DNA from: an uncultured Alphaproteobacteria bacterium
GTDB taxonomy: Bacteria > Pseudomonadota > Alphaproteobacteria > Caulobacterales > Caulobacteraceae
Length of the DNA: 64,000 nt
Assembly: GCA_903909375.1 (NCBI GenBank)
Contig: CAIVVM010000053.1
Span: 1-64,000 of the forward strand
Direction of reading: 5' to 3'
A model generated the notes under the pieces. It worked only from the letters and a program-made list of their open reading frames with translations. It did not search any database and was not told the origin of the DNA. The translations under genes were made by a program, and so were the position numbers. Positions 8,947 through 15,974 of this stretch are shown here, piece by piece. Positions within the stretch are counted from its first letter, which is position 1. Each line of letters starts with the position of its first letter.

Positions 8947-8980
8947 CCCCCTCATCCGTCAGGCTTCGCCCACAAGGGGA
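8947..8980 (-). repeat. Palindromic repeat B2 (inverted, internally deleted)
   Basis: On the minus strand this reads as the B unit but lacks about 12 nt between the CTTGTGG loop and the GCGAAGCCTG hairpin. It begins 9 nt after the DUF559 stop codon and is inverted relative to B1. Confidence 0.8.
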
Positions 8981-9025
8981 CCGTTGCGCTATTCCAGATT
9001 GGTGATGAAAGGCCGCCCGCGCGCT

Positions 9026-9080
9026 CCTTCGCCCCTTGTGGGAGAAGGTGGGCCGCGTAAGCGGCTCGGATGAGGGGTCG
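9026..9080 (+). repeat. Palindromic repeat B3
   Basis: A full-length B unit. The outer hairpin is near-identical to B1, but the inner hairpin is GCCGC-gtaa-GCGGC (9052-9065) in place of CAGGC-gaa-GCCTG. The sequence changed while the palindrome was kept. It pairs with B4 as an inverted pair with no gene between them. Confidence 0.85.
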
Positions 9081-9128
9081 ATAAATCTCTCAAGCAAGTT
9101 CTTGAAATCATTCCGATAGATCGGCGTG

Positions 9129-9180
9129 ACCCCTCATCCGTCAGGCTTCGCCTGCCACCTTCTCCCACAAGGGGCGAAGG
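9129..9180 (-). repeat. Palindromic repeat B4 (inverted)
   Basis: A full-length B unit on the minus strand with the CAGGC-gaa-GCCTG inner hairpin. It is separated from B3 by 48 bp of gene-free sequence. The 8938-9329 interval contains only these repeats and the upstream region of the next gene. Confidence 0.85.
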
Positions 9181-9329
9181 GGGGTCCTGAGCACCGGAGA
9201 GTCTGAGCCTCTCGGTCACGCTGGATCGTGCAAGGGGCAAGCCTCACCACCCCATATACGCGCCCCCGCAAACCGATGTACCCTCCCCGCCAAACAAACG
9301 GCTGTGCGCCGATATTGGGAGACACATCA

Positions 9330-10370
9330 ATGGCTGGCGTTTTCGCACGCTCTCGCGTTCTCATCCTCGCCTGTGCGCTGGCGGCCAGCGCCGGATGGGC
9401 CAGCGCCCAGGACGTGCCGCGCACCGCGTCGGGCCGCGCCGACCTGACCGGCACGTGGACCAGTCGCACCATGACCCCGCTCGAGCGCGCCCCCGGCCAG
9501 AAGCTGGTGCTCACGCGTGAGGAGGCCGACAAGCTCGCCGGGCGCACCGCCGCCTTCTTCGCCGCCGACAGCAAGCAGACCGATCCCAACGCGCCGCCCC
9601 CGCGCGAGTCCAGCGATCCCGGCGGCTACAACGCCTTCTGGGTGGACCCCGGCGACGGCTATTCGGTGGTCAAGGGCGAGATCCGCGCCTCCGGCATCGT
9701 CGAGCCGGCGGATGGGCGCATCCCCTACCGCGACCGGGCGGCCAGCACCGTGCTCCAGCGCCGTATCGGCCAGGAATATGCCAGCGGCCGGGGCGACTAC
9801 ACCGACCCCGAGGACCTGCCCCTGAGAGAGCGCTGCCTCATCGGCTTCGGCAACACCGGCGGCCCCGGCATGCTGGGCTCGCTCTACAACAACACCTACC
9901 AGTTCGTGCAAACCGAGACGCACATGGCGATGCTGATCGAGATGGTCCACGACATGCGCATCGTCCCGATCTTCCCCACGGCAGCTGCGGCCCGCGCCGC
10001 CCACCGCCCGGCAGCCATCACACCCTGGCTGGGCGATTCCGTGGGCTGGTGGGAAGGCGACACCTTCGTGATGGAAACCGCCAACGTCCACCCGGCCCAG
10101 TCGGCGGAAAGCTCCATTCCGCTGACGAAGGACGGCCGGATCGTCGAGCGCTTCACCCGGGTGGGCAAGGGGGAGATCTTCTACCAGTTCGAAGTGACCG
10201 ACCCCGGCCACTACACCCGCCCCTGGAAAGCCGAATACACCCTCACCGCCCCCAAGGGCAGCGTCTACGAATACGCCTGCCACGAGGGCAACTACGCCAT
10301 GGAAGGCATCCTCGGCGGGGCCCGGCTGGCGGAGAAGCAGGCGGCGGGGGGCGCCGCGCCCGGGAAGTGA
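9330..10370 (+). CDS. Exported protein of unknown function
   Basis: A 346-residue protein with a Sec signal peptide (RSRVLILACALAASAGWASAQ, cleavage after about residue 27). The mature part has recognisable conserved-family phrases: RADLTGTW near the N terminus, then ERCL, YNNTYQFVQTETHMAMLIEMVHDMRIVPIF, WLGDSVGWWEGDTFVMETAN and a C-terminal YEYACHEGNYAMEGIL. Such proteins are common as uncharacterised periplasmic proteins in alphaproteobacteria and acidobacteria; I know no assigned activity. The ATG at 9330 is chosen because it starts the signal peptide and follows TTGGGAGA. It stands alone between repeats and the toxin-antitoxin pair. Confidence 0.85.
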   Translation: MAGVFARSRVLILACALAASAGWASAQDVPRTASGRADLTGTWTSRTMTPLERAPGQKLVLTREEADKLAGRTAAFFAADSKQTDPNAPPPRESSDPGGYNAFWVDPGDGYSVVKGEIRASGIVEPADGRIPYRDRAASTVLQRRIGQEYASGRGDYTDPEDLPLRERCLIGFGNTGGPGMLGSLYNNTYQFVQTETHMAMLIEMVHDMRIVPIFPTAAAARAAHRPAAITPWLGDSVGWWEGDTFVMETANVHPAQSAESSIPLTKDGRIVERFTRVGKGEIFYQFEVTDPGHYTRPWKAEYTLTAPKGSVYEYACHEGNYAMEGILGGARLAEKQAAGGAAPGK

Positions 10371-10409
10371 TCGGGAGCTGCCCGGCACAAGCCCCCGCTA
10401 CAACGCCCT

Positions 10410-10436
10410 CCCATCCCGGCGAACGCCGGGACCCAG
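10410..10436 (+). repeat. Single palindromic repeat, family C
   Basis: Reads CATCCCGGC-gaa-CGCCGGGACCCA, a 7-bp stem with a GAA-type loop and an ACCCA tail. It is the same family as the inverted pair at 12819-12963. It lies between the exported-protein gene and the MNT gene. Confidence 0.7.
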
Positions 10437-10519
10437 ATCGTATGGCCGGGCGATGGGCGCCCAATCCCGGAATTCCTTCGCGCTGTCCCGACGGCGCCAG
10501 TTTCTGCTATAAAGCCCCC

Positions 10520-10816
10520 ATGACCCGCGCTGACGTCATTGCCACCCTGCGCGACCGCGCCGATGAATTGCGCGCCAGCGGCGTCGTGCATGTCGCGCTC
10601 TTCGGCTCGGTCGCCCGCGACACGGCCGGGCCGGACAGCGACGTCGATCTCATCGTCGAAACTTCAAAACCGCTCACCTTGTTCACCCTGGGCCCCCTGC
10701 ACGACCAGTTCTCGGCCATCCTTGGGCGCCCGGTGGATATCCTGGCCAAGGCCGGCTTCAACCGGTCTCAACGCCTGAAACGGGGCGCAGCCGCCGATCT
10801 GGTCCATGTCTTCTGA
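10520..10816 (+). CDS. MNT-type nucleotidyltransferase antitoxin
   Basis: A 98-residue minimal nucleotidyltransferase. The signature GS...DSDVDLIVE gives G29-S30 with the metal-binding D41 and D43. In this family the protein neutralises its HEPN partner by AMPylating it near the active site. It overlaps the HEPN gene by 11 nt, the usual bicistronic layout. The ATG at 10520 fits the family N terminus (MTRADVIATLRDRADELRASG). Confidence 0.9.
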   Translation: MTRADVIATLRDRADELRASGVVHVALFGSVARDTAGPDSDVDLIVETSKPLTLFTLGPLHDQFSAILGRPVDILAKAGFNRSQRLKRGAAADLVHVF

Positions 10817-11186
10817 TCGCCGCAAGCCGCTTCCCCCGGAAGCGATCATTGAGCGCGCCCTGCAGCAGATCGCCTTGATCAACCGGTGGACAACAGGGTT
10901 GGACGTAGAGGAATATGTCGCAGATGAACTGCGGCGTTACGCAGTCGAGCGGGCATTCATTGCCTTGGGCGAGGCGGTCAAGGACCTCAGCCGGGTGGTT
11001 GATTTGAATACGCTCGACCCTGAAGGCCCCTGGAAGGAACCAGCAAGGTTCCGGGATTTCCTGGCCCACGACTACGACGACCAGGTCATTCCCGATATCG
11101 TCTGGGCAACCATCTCAGACGGCCTGCCCGATCTTGAGCAGGCTCTGACGCGCGTCGATGGCGTATTGGGGCGTCCGTGTGGATAG
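10806..11186 (+). CDS. HEPN-domain toxin (HepT-like, DUF86)
   Basis: A 126-residue all-helical HEPN protein. The RNase motif Rx4-6H is present as R83-DFLA-H88 within RFRDFLAHDYD; the adjacent Y90 is where MNT partners AMPylate HepT in characterised systems. It starts inside the 3' end of the antitoxin gene (11-nt overlap). Known HepT proteins are RNA-cleaving toxins. Here both motifs are intact, so the pair is probably functional rather than a relic. Confidence 0.9.
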   Translation: MSSDRRKPLPPEAIIERALQQIALINRWTTGLDVEEYVADELRRYAVERAFIALGEAVKDLSRVVDLNTLDPEGPWKEPARFRDFLAHDYDDQVIPDIVWATISDGLPDLEQALTRVDGVLGRPCG

Positions 11187-11219
11187 GTCGTGGGCCGCCA
11201 TGTGGGCCGGACAGCGCCG

Positions 11220-11591
11220 TCATCGCAGCCCTTGAACCAGGACCTGAAATGGCGCGCCAGAGATCAGCAGCAGTCCCAACGCGAGCTCGAAACCGACGGC
11301 CACCCAGTTCTTGCCGGTCCTGGCATCATCCAGAAATATCGAAACCATCCGGCCCAGTCCGGCGCCCGTCCAGGCGGCGCCGACCGCCAGATAGGCGGCC
11401 GGACTGTCCGTGACCACCGGTGCAAGGCCCAACAGGATGAAGGTGATCCCCAAGGTCCCCCGGAACTCACCCCGCGCTTCGGGCGTGGTCGCGGTCAATC
11501 CCGTCAGCGCCGACGCCCGTTGCGGGAAGAACAGACCCAGACAGCCCATGGCGATGGTGATCCCGGCGCCCGCCAGGTTGAGCCAATCCAT
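11220..11591 (-). CDS. DUF4345-like small membrane protein
   Basis: A 123-residue protein with about four hydrophobic segments (starting at residues 5, 45, 68 and 100), resembling the DUF4345 family. No catalytic motif is visible. It is transcribed divergently from an HxlR regulator across a 105-bp gap containing a palindrome, so it is a likely target of that regulator. Physiological role unknown. Confidence 0.75.
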   Translation of the reverse strand: MDWLNLAGAGITIAMGCLGLFFPQRASALTGLTATTPEARGEFRGTLGITFILLGLAPVVTDSPAAYLAVGAAWTGAGLGRMVSIFLDDARTGKNWVAVGFELALGLLLISGAPFQVLVQGLR

Positions 11592-11654
11592 TGCGCACCT
11601 CCTCCATTCACAAGGGATCGGGTGCTACCAAGCCGGTTACGCTCTGGATAGTAC

Positions 11655-11668
11655 GCACCTTTTGGTGC
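11655..11668. promoter_or_regulatory. Candidate HxlR operator palindrome
   Basis: GCACC-tttt-GGTGC, a perfect 5+5 inverted repeat in the divergent intergenic region, 29 bp before the HxlR-family ATG and 64 bp from the DUF4345 start. HxlR proteins bind short inverted repeats in such divergent promoters; assignment to this regulator is inference. Confidence 0.5.
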
Positions 11669-11696
11669 CTGTCGGCCCATGGTACGGGCGGGCCGC

Positions 11697-12032
11697 ATGA
11701 AACCGAACATCCTCGCCCGAAACTGCAGCTCGCGCGCCTACATGACCGTCGTGGCCGGCAAATGGTCGCTGATGACGATCCACGCCCTGGCGGCGGGCCC
11801 GCGTCGCAATGGCGAGCTGATCCGGGCGGTCGAAGGCATCTCGCAGAAGATGCTGACCCAGACGCTGCGCCAACTCGAAGACCTGCACATTGTCGCGCGC
11901 ACAGACCTGCAAACCGTCCCGCCCCACGTCACCTACGAACTGACCCCGCTCGGCCGATCCCTGCGTACTGAAGTCCAGTCCCTGATCCGATGGGTCGAAG
12001 CCCACATGCCGGAACTGGGCGGAAAAGCCTGA
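11697..12032 (+). CDS. HxlR-family transcriptional regulator
   Basis: A 111-residue winged-helix regulator. The HxlR core is clear: CSSRAYMTVVAGKWSLMTIHAL, then RRNGELIRAVEGISQKMLTQTLRQLE (recognition helix) and VPPHVTYELTPLGRSL (wing). The single conserved N-terminal cysteine (C10), used for redox or electrophile sensing in some relatives, is present. The ATG at 11697 gives the usual short N terminus. It probably controls itself and the divergent membrane-protein gene. Confidence 0.92.
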   Translation: MKPNILARNCSSRAYMTVVAGKWSLMTIHALAAGPRRNGELIRAVEGISQKMLTQTLRQLEDLHIVARTDLQTVPPHVTYELTPLGRSLRTEVQSLIRWVEAHMPELGGKA

Positions 12033-12150
12033 GGCCGGCTACTGGGGCGAACGAGGATTGGGTGGCCATGGACCGACCCATGAGCGGACCGGACCCAGCA
12101 GCTCGCGATCCCGGGAATTTCTGCCCTACTCTTGTATATCTCTCGAATAT

Positions 12151-12165
12151 GTTCTATCTTTGTTC
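12151..12165 (+). promoter_or_regulatory. LexA (SOS) box
   Basis: GTTC-TATCTTT-GTTC matches the alphaproteobacterial LexA operator GTTC-N7-GTTC exactly. It ends 2 nt before the ATG at 12168, so it must overlap the transcription start, and the mRNA is probably leaderless. The same 15 bases, at the same spacing, precede the paralogous gene at 33515. Confidence 0.88.
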
Positions 12166-12167
12166 CA

Positions 12168-12797
12168 ATGCCCTCCGCCGACCTCACCACCGAGACCATG
12201 CTCGCCGAGATGGCCGCCGTCGCCCACCGGCTGGGGATGGCGTTCGCGCGGGAGGCTGAGCGGGAGGCGGACTGGAAGCGCAAGGCTGAGTTGTTCGGCC
12301 TGTTCGACCGCTGCTTCTTCGGGGTGCGGGTGGCCATTGCCCTGAAGCTTCGCCTGCGGCAGGCCGCCCGGGCGGCGCCGGTCGGCGTTTCTGTGCTGAA
12401 CGAGGCCCGTGAGGCCGACGATTTCCATCAACGGGGAGACCCGCCCGAGACCGAACGGCCCGATACGGCGGAACCTGTACGCGAGCGCCTGGACGCCGAC
12501 CGCGACCGCGAGGGTGACCGCGCCAGCCTGCCGATGCTGATGAAGACCCTGCGGGGCGTGGCGGCCGACGCCGCCGCCCTGCCCGGCCCAGCGCCGGCCG
12601 AACTTCCGGCGCTCACCGCCCTGCTGGCCCGGGCGACCGGGACCGGGGGACCGGCGACGCGGGCTCCGCCCTTGCGATCACGCCTCTCCGGCGCCGCCGT
12701 CCTGACGATGCCGCCCCCACGGGCCGGACCTGTCGCAAGCGCGTTCGCCATTCAGGCCCTCCGCCCCCGCGCCGCGACCGGGCCGCCGGGACGTTGA
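12168..12797 (+). CDS. Putative SOS-regulated protein of unknown function, paralogue 1
   Basis: A 209-residue protein I do not recognise. It has a helical N-terminal part (about 1-65) containing FDRCFFGVRVAIALKLR, a highly charged middle (ERLDADRDREGD), the phrase SLPMLMKTLRGV (about 118-129), and a Pro/Ala-rich basic tail likely to be disordered. A protein of identical length and order at 33515-34144 shares CFFxVRxxIxLK and SLPxxLKTL. There is no signal peptide or obvious enzyme motif. Control by LexA is inferred from the operator; DNA-damage response, cell-cycle delay or a structural role are all open. Confidence 0.75.
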   Translation: MPSADLTTETMLAEMAAVAHRLGMAFAREAEREADWKRKAELFGLFDRCFFGVRVAIALKLRLRQAARAAPVGVSVLNEAREADDFHQRGDPPETERPDTAEPVRERLDADRDREGDRASLPMLMKTLRGVAADAAALPGPAPAELPALTALLARATGTGGPATRAPPLRSRLSGAAVLTMPPPRAGPVASAFAIQALRPRAATGPPGR

Positions 12798-12818
12798 AGT
12801 GGCGCAAGCAACACCTGT

Positions 12819-12963
12819 GTCATCCCGGTTTCGCCGCAGGCGAAGACCGGGACCCATAGACGCAAACGGCGCACGTGAGTCCACGGCGTCGACCCCGAGC
12901 CCTGTTCTCCAACACCTCAGTTTATGGGTCCCGGTCTTTCGCTGACGCGAAAACCGGGATGAC
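12819..12963. repeat. Inverted pair of palindromic repeats, family C
   Basis: The left arm (12819-12858) and right arm (12923-12963) are inverted copies of about 40 nt sharing TCATCCCGGT...ACCGGGACCCATA, separated by 64 bp without a gene. Each arm has its own inner hairpin, TTCGCC-gca-GGCGAA on the left and TTCGC-tgac-GCGAA on the right, so palindromy is kept despite sequence change. Confidence 0.8.
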
Positions 12964-13011
12964 ACCGCGTGGGTTGCGGCAACTGGGGGATGACGCCCCG
13001 TCGGCATGCCG

Positions 13012-13446
13012 CTACGCGATCCTCGCCGAGATCTCCGCCGCCAGCGCCTTCAGCTCATCCATATCCGCCATCCCCTGCGCATGGCGGCCCAGCGCCACGC
13101 CCTCCCATCGGGGAATGATGTGGAAATGCAGGTGAAACACCGTCTGGCCCGCCGGGGCGCCGTTGAACTGGGTGATCACCAGGCCGTCGGGGTTCAGCGC
13201 CGCGCGCACCGCACGCGCCACCCGCTGGACGCCCAGCATCAGCGGGCCGATCACGTCCGGCGCCTCCTCCAGAAAGTTGCGCGCGGTCGACTGCTTCGGG
13301 ATCACCAGAGTGTGGCCCCGGCCTTGCGGGAACACATCCATGAACGCCAGGACGTGATCGTCCTCATAGACCTTCACCGCCGGCATCTCGCCCCGCAGGA
13401 TCTTCGCGAAGATGTTGCCCGCGTCGTAGCTGCCGTCCAGGCTCAT
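13012..13446 (-). CDS. HIT family protein
   Basis: A 144-residue histidine-triad nucleotide-binding protein. The signature HLHFHIIP follows AGQTVFHL, and the N terminus has the typical FAKILRGEMPAVKVYEDDHVLAFMD. It acts on purine nucleotide phosphoramidates or related AMP conjugates. Start ATG at 13446 overlaps the stop of the upstream FemAB-like gene by 4 nt, which indicates co-translation. The exact substrate cannot be assigned. Confidence 0.93.
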   Translation of the reverse strand: MSLDGSYDAGNIFAKILRGEMPAVKVYEDDHVLAFMDVFPQGRGHTLVIPKQSTARNFLEEAPDVIGPLMLGVQRVARAVRAALNPDGLVITQFNGAPAGQTVFHLHFHIIPRWEGVALGRHAQGMADMDELKALAAEISARIA

Positions 13447-14630
13447 GGTGCGCTCCCTGAATTTGTCGCCGGGTCCGCCTTGAACGGCGAATACTCTTCC
13501 TCCAGCCACTCCATCTCCTGCTCCACCCCGGCGCGTTCCTGCTCCAGGAACCGTTCCACGGGGCCCCGCAGCATCGGGTCGGCGATATAGTGGGCGGAAT
13601 AGACGGGCCGGGGCAGATAGCCGCGGGCGATCTTGTGCTGGCCCTGCGCGCCGGCCTCGACCCGCGGCAGGCCGTGATCGATCGCCCACTCGATGGCCTG
13701 ATAGTAGCAAAGCTCGAAGTGCAGGAACGGCACCTCCTCCACGCAGCCCCAGTGGCGGCCATAGAGGCAGTCGCCGCCAATCAGGTTCAGCGCGCCGGCG
13801 ATCCAGCGCTCCTCACGGCGGGCCAGGACCAGCAGCACCTGGTCGGCCATCCGCTCGCCCAGCATCGAGAAGAAGGCCCGCGTGAGATACGGCCGCCCCC
13901 ACTTGCGCGCGCCGGTGTCCATGTAGAAGCCGAAGAAGGCGTCCCAGTGTTCCTCGGTGATGTCCGCGCCCGTCAGGCAGACGATCTCGGCCTGGGCCTG
14001 CGCGTCGCGGCGTTCGCGGCGGATGGTCTTGCGGCGGCCGGACGACAGCGCGCCCAGGAAGCCCTCGAAGTCGGCGTAACCCCGGTTTTCCCAGTGGTAC
14101 TGCTGCCCCTCGCGCAGGCCCATGCCGTGGACGCCGGCCCAGCGCCACTCGGCCTCGGTCAGGAAATTGATGTTGAGGCCCGAGGCCCCATAGCGCTCGC
14201 ACAGCGTCAGCGCCCCGCCCAGCAACAGCGCCCTCGCCTCGCCCGCGTCCACATCCGGCCGCACCAGCAGCCGTGGCCCCGTGGCCGGCACGAAGGGCGC
14301 CGCCGAAAGCAGCTTGGGGTAATAGCGCCCACCGGCCCGCTCATAGGCGTCGGCCCAGGCGTGGTCGAAGATGTACTCCCCCTGGCTGTGGGACTTGAGA
14401 TAGAGCGGCATGACGGCGGCGATCCGGCCCGCATCGTCCTCGACGCTGATGTGCTGCGGCCCCCAGCCCGTGCGCTCGACCGCGCAGTTCGCCTCTTCCA
14501 GAGCGTTCAGGAAGTCAAAGCGTATGAAAGGGTTGGCGGCATGGTCGGGGTTGCCCGCGCAGGCGTCCCAGGCCTCGCGCCCGATCTCGGCGATGCGTCG
14601 GGAGACCTTGATCTCCGCCTTCAGGCTCAC
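13443..14630 (-). CDS. FemAB-like GNAT-fold protein (PF04339 type)
   Basis: A 395-residue cytosolic protein of the FemAB-like acyltransferase family once called DUF482. Recognisable stretches are the N-terminal HAANPFIRFDFLNALEEA, YWADAYERAG-like aromatic patches (FDHAWADAYERAGGRYYPKL), SSGRRKTIRRERR, and YQAIEWAIDHGLPRVEAGAQGQHKIARGY. The aminoacyl or acyl substrate is unknown; a role in peptidoglycan or lipid modification is often suggested but unproven. It overlaps both neighbours by 4 nt, placing it in a RidA-GDPD-FemAB-HIT operon. Confidence 0.88.
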   Translation of the reverse strand: MSLKAEIKVSRRIAEIGREAWDACAGNPDHAANPFIRFDFLNALEEANCAVERTGWGPQHISVEDDAGRIAAVMPLYLKSHSQGEYIFDHAWADAYERAGGRYYPKLLSAAPFVPATGPRLLVRPDVDAGEARALLLGGALTLCERYGASGLNINFLTEAEWRWAGVHGMGLREGQQYHWENRGYADFEGFLGALSSGRRKTIRRERRDAQAQAEIVCLTGADITEEHWDAFFGFYMDTGARKWGRPYLTRAFFSMLGERMADQVLLVLARREERWIAGALNLIGGDCLYGRHWGCVEEVPFLHFELCYYQAIEWAIDHGLPRVEAGAQGQHKIARGYLPRPVYSAHYIADPMLRGPVERFLEQERAGVEQEMEWLEEEYSPFKADPATNSGSAP

Positions 14631-15373
14631 GCGGCGAAGCCTTCGAAGATCAGGTTGTCACAATGATCCTTCACCGCGTCCCACTGCTCGGGCTTCCGCA
14701 CGGTCCAGGCGACCACCGGCATCCCCTGCGCCCGGAGTTCCTGCGCCCGCGGGTGCGGCAGGACATCGAGGCCGAGCGCCAGGAAGTGCGGCCGGGCCAG
14801 CTCAACCTGCTCCAGCCGCGCATAGGCCTTGCGCTGGCTCTCGGCCATGCTCGCCGGCCGCTCCCACGACCAGCTGTCCAGCCCGCGCAGCACGCCCGGA
14901 TAGTGGTCGGCGTACCAGGCGTGGGAATAGGGATTGAACCCGATGACGCACAGCGGCCCTGCGTGGTCGGCGATGATCTCGTGGACCCGCGTCTCCAGCG
15001 GCCCGACCTCGCCGAAGGCCGTCTTCAGCTCCACATGCACCATGGCCCGGCGGCCGATCAGCGCCAGGGTCTCGAGCAGCGTCGGGATCTTCTCGTCGGA
15101 CCCCGCCAGCCGGATCTCCGCCAGCTCGGTGACCGTGCGGTCCCGGATACGGCCCTCCAGGCCGGTCATCCGCTTCAGCGTGTCGTCATGGAAGACCACC
15201 GCCTCCCCGTCGGACGACAGGTGGACGTCCAGCTCGATGCCGTAGCCGGCGGCGCAGGCGGCCTGGAACGCCCCCAGGGAATTCTCCGGCGGTCCGTCCG
15301 GGCTCCAGAGCCCGCGGTGCGCCACCGGCGGGTGAAACAGCAGGTCCCAGGCGTCGCCGAAGCGGTCCCTCAC
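14627..15373 (-). CDS. Glycerophosphodiester phosphodiesterase family protein
   Basis: A 248-residue TIM-barrel enzyme that hydrolyses glycerophosphodiesters to glycerol 3-phosphate and an alcohol. Signature residues: AHRG (18-21) and PENS near the N terminus, GIELDVHLSSDGEAVVFHDDTLKR (metal and catalytic Glu/Asp/His), then HVELK and a terminal VVAWTVRKPEQW. No signal peptide, so it is cytoplasmic. It overlaps RidA upstream and the FemAB-like gene downstream by 4 nt each. Confidence 0.93.
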   Translation of the reverse strand: MRDRFGDAWDLLFHPPVAHRGLWSPDGPPENSLGAFQAACAAGYGIELDVHLSSDGEAVVFHDDTLKRMTGLEGRIRDRTVTELAEIRLAGSDEKIPTLLETLALIGRRAMVHVELKTAFGEVGPLETRVHEIIADHAGPLCVIGFNPYSHAWYADHYPGVLRGLDSWSWERPASMAESQRKAYARLEQVELARPHFLALGLDVLPHPRAQELRAQGMPVVAWTVRKPEQWDAVKDHCDNLIFEGFAA

Positions 15374-15831
15374 GATAGCGCCACCACCGCATCAACCTCG
15401 ACGGCGAAGTTCATGGGCAGCCGATAGACCCCCACCGCCGAGCGGGCGTGGCGCCCGGCGTCGCCGAACACGTCCACCATCAGATCGGAGCAACCATTCA
15501 CCACCCTGGGTATCTCGAAGAAGTCCGGCCCCGCCTGGACGAACCCCCCCAGCTTCACGACGCGGGCCACCCTGTTCAGGTCTCCGTCGCAGGCCGCGCG
15601 CATCTGGGCGAGCAGGCTGAGCCCGCAGAGCCGGGCGGCGCGGACGGCCGTCTCCAGATCCACATCCTCGCCCACCACCCCGCGAATGCCGCCGGCCGCA
15701 TCCAGCGACACCTGCCCGGAGATGTGCAGCAGCTCCCCGACCCTGACAAAGGGCACATAGTTGGCCACGGGGGCGTTGGGTTTCGGGAGCTCGATCCCGA
15801 GTTCGATGAGGCGGGCTTCTGCGTTTGACAT
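15370..15831 (-). CDS. RidA family protein
   Basis: A 153-residue YjgF/YER057c/UK114-type protein, longer than canonical RidA (about 130). It resembles the subgroup with ELGIELPKPNAPVANYVPFVRVGELLHISGQ. RidA proteins deaminate reactive enamine/imine intermediates. The conserved Arg of RidA may correspond to one of the arginines in DVFGDAGRHARSAVGV, but this subgroup is not always an imine deaminase. The ATG at 15831 is preferred over the GTG two codons upstream. First gene of a four-gene, 4-nt-overlap operon. Confidence 0.88.
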   Translation of the reverse strand: MSNAEARLIELGIELPKPNAPVANYVPFVRVGELLHISGQVSLDAAGGIRGVVGEDVDLETAVRAARLCGLSLLAQMRAACDGDLNRVARVVKLGGFVQAGPDFFEIPRVVNGCSDLMVDVFGDAGRHARSAVGVYRLPMNFAVEVDAVVALS

Positions 15832-15860
15832 GGCCACAGCTCTACCCGGCGCGGCCTCAA

Positions 15861-15896
15861 GAAAAAAGGGCCGACCCTCGCGGATCGACCCCTTAT
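15861..15896 (-). terminator. Intrinsic terminator of the phasin gene
   Basis: On the minus strand a long stem (AAGGG-g-TCGATCC / GGGTCGGCCCTT, one bulge, two wobble pairs, GCGA loop) is followed by TTTTTTC. It lies downstream of the phasin stop and upstream of the RidA start, so it should isolate the two units. Confidence 0.75.
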
Positions 15897-15974
15897 CTGT
15901 ACTCGGTACGCTTACTGACCGGCTTCTGTGGCGCTCACTGCGCCGACACCGGCCTTTCCATTACCCGGAAAGGT

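Noticed and set aside
11177-11590. Plus-strand open frames opposite the DUF4345-like gene
   Set aside because: Arg/Pro-rich composition typical of antisense shadows in GC-rich DNA; the minus-strand product has clear membrane helices.
13012-13710. Longer frame for the HIT protein
   Set aside because: The upstream part lies wholly inside the FemAB-like gene in another frame; MSLDGSYDAGNIFAKIL at 13446 is the proper N terminus.
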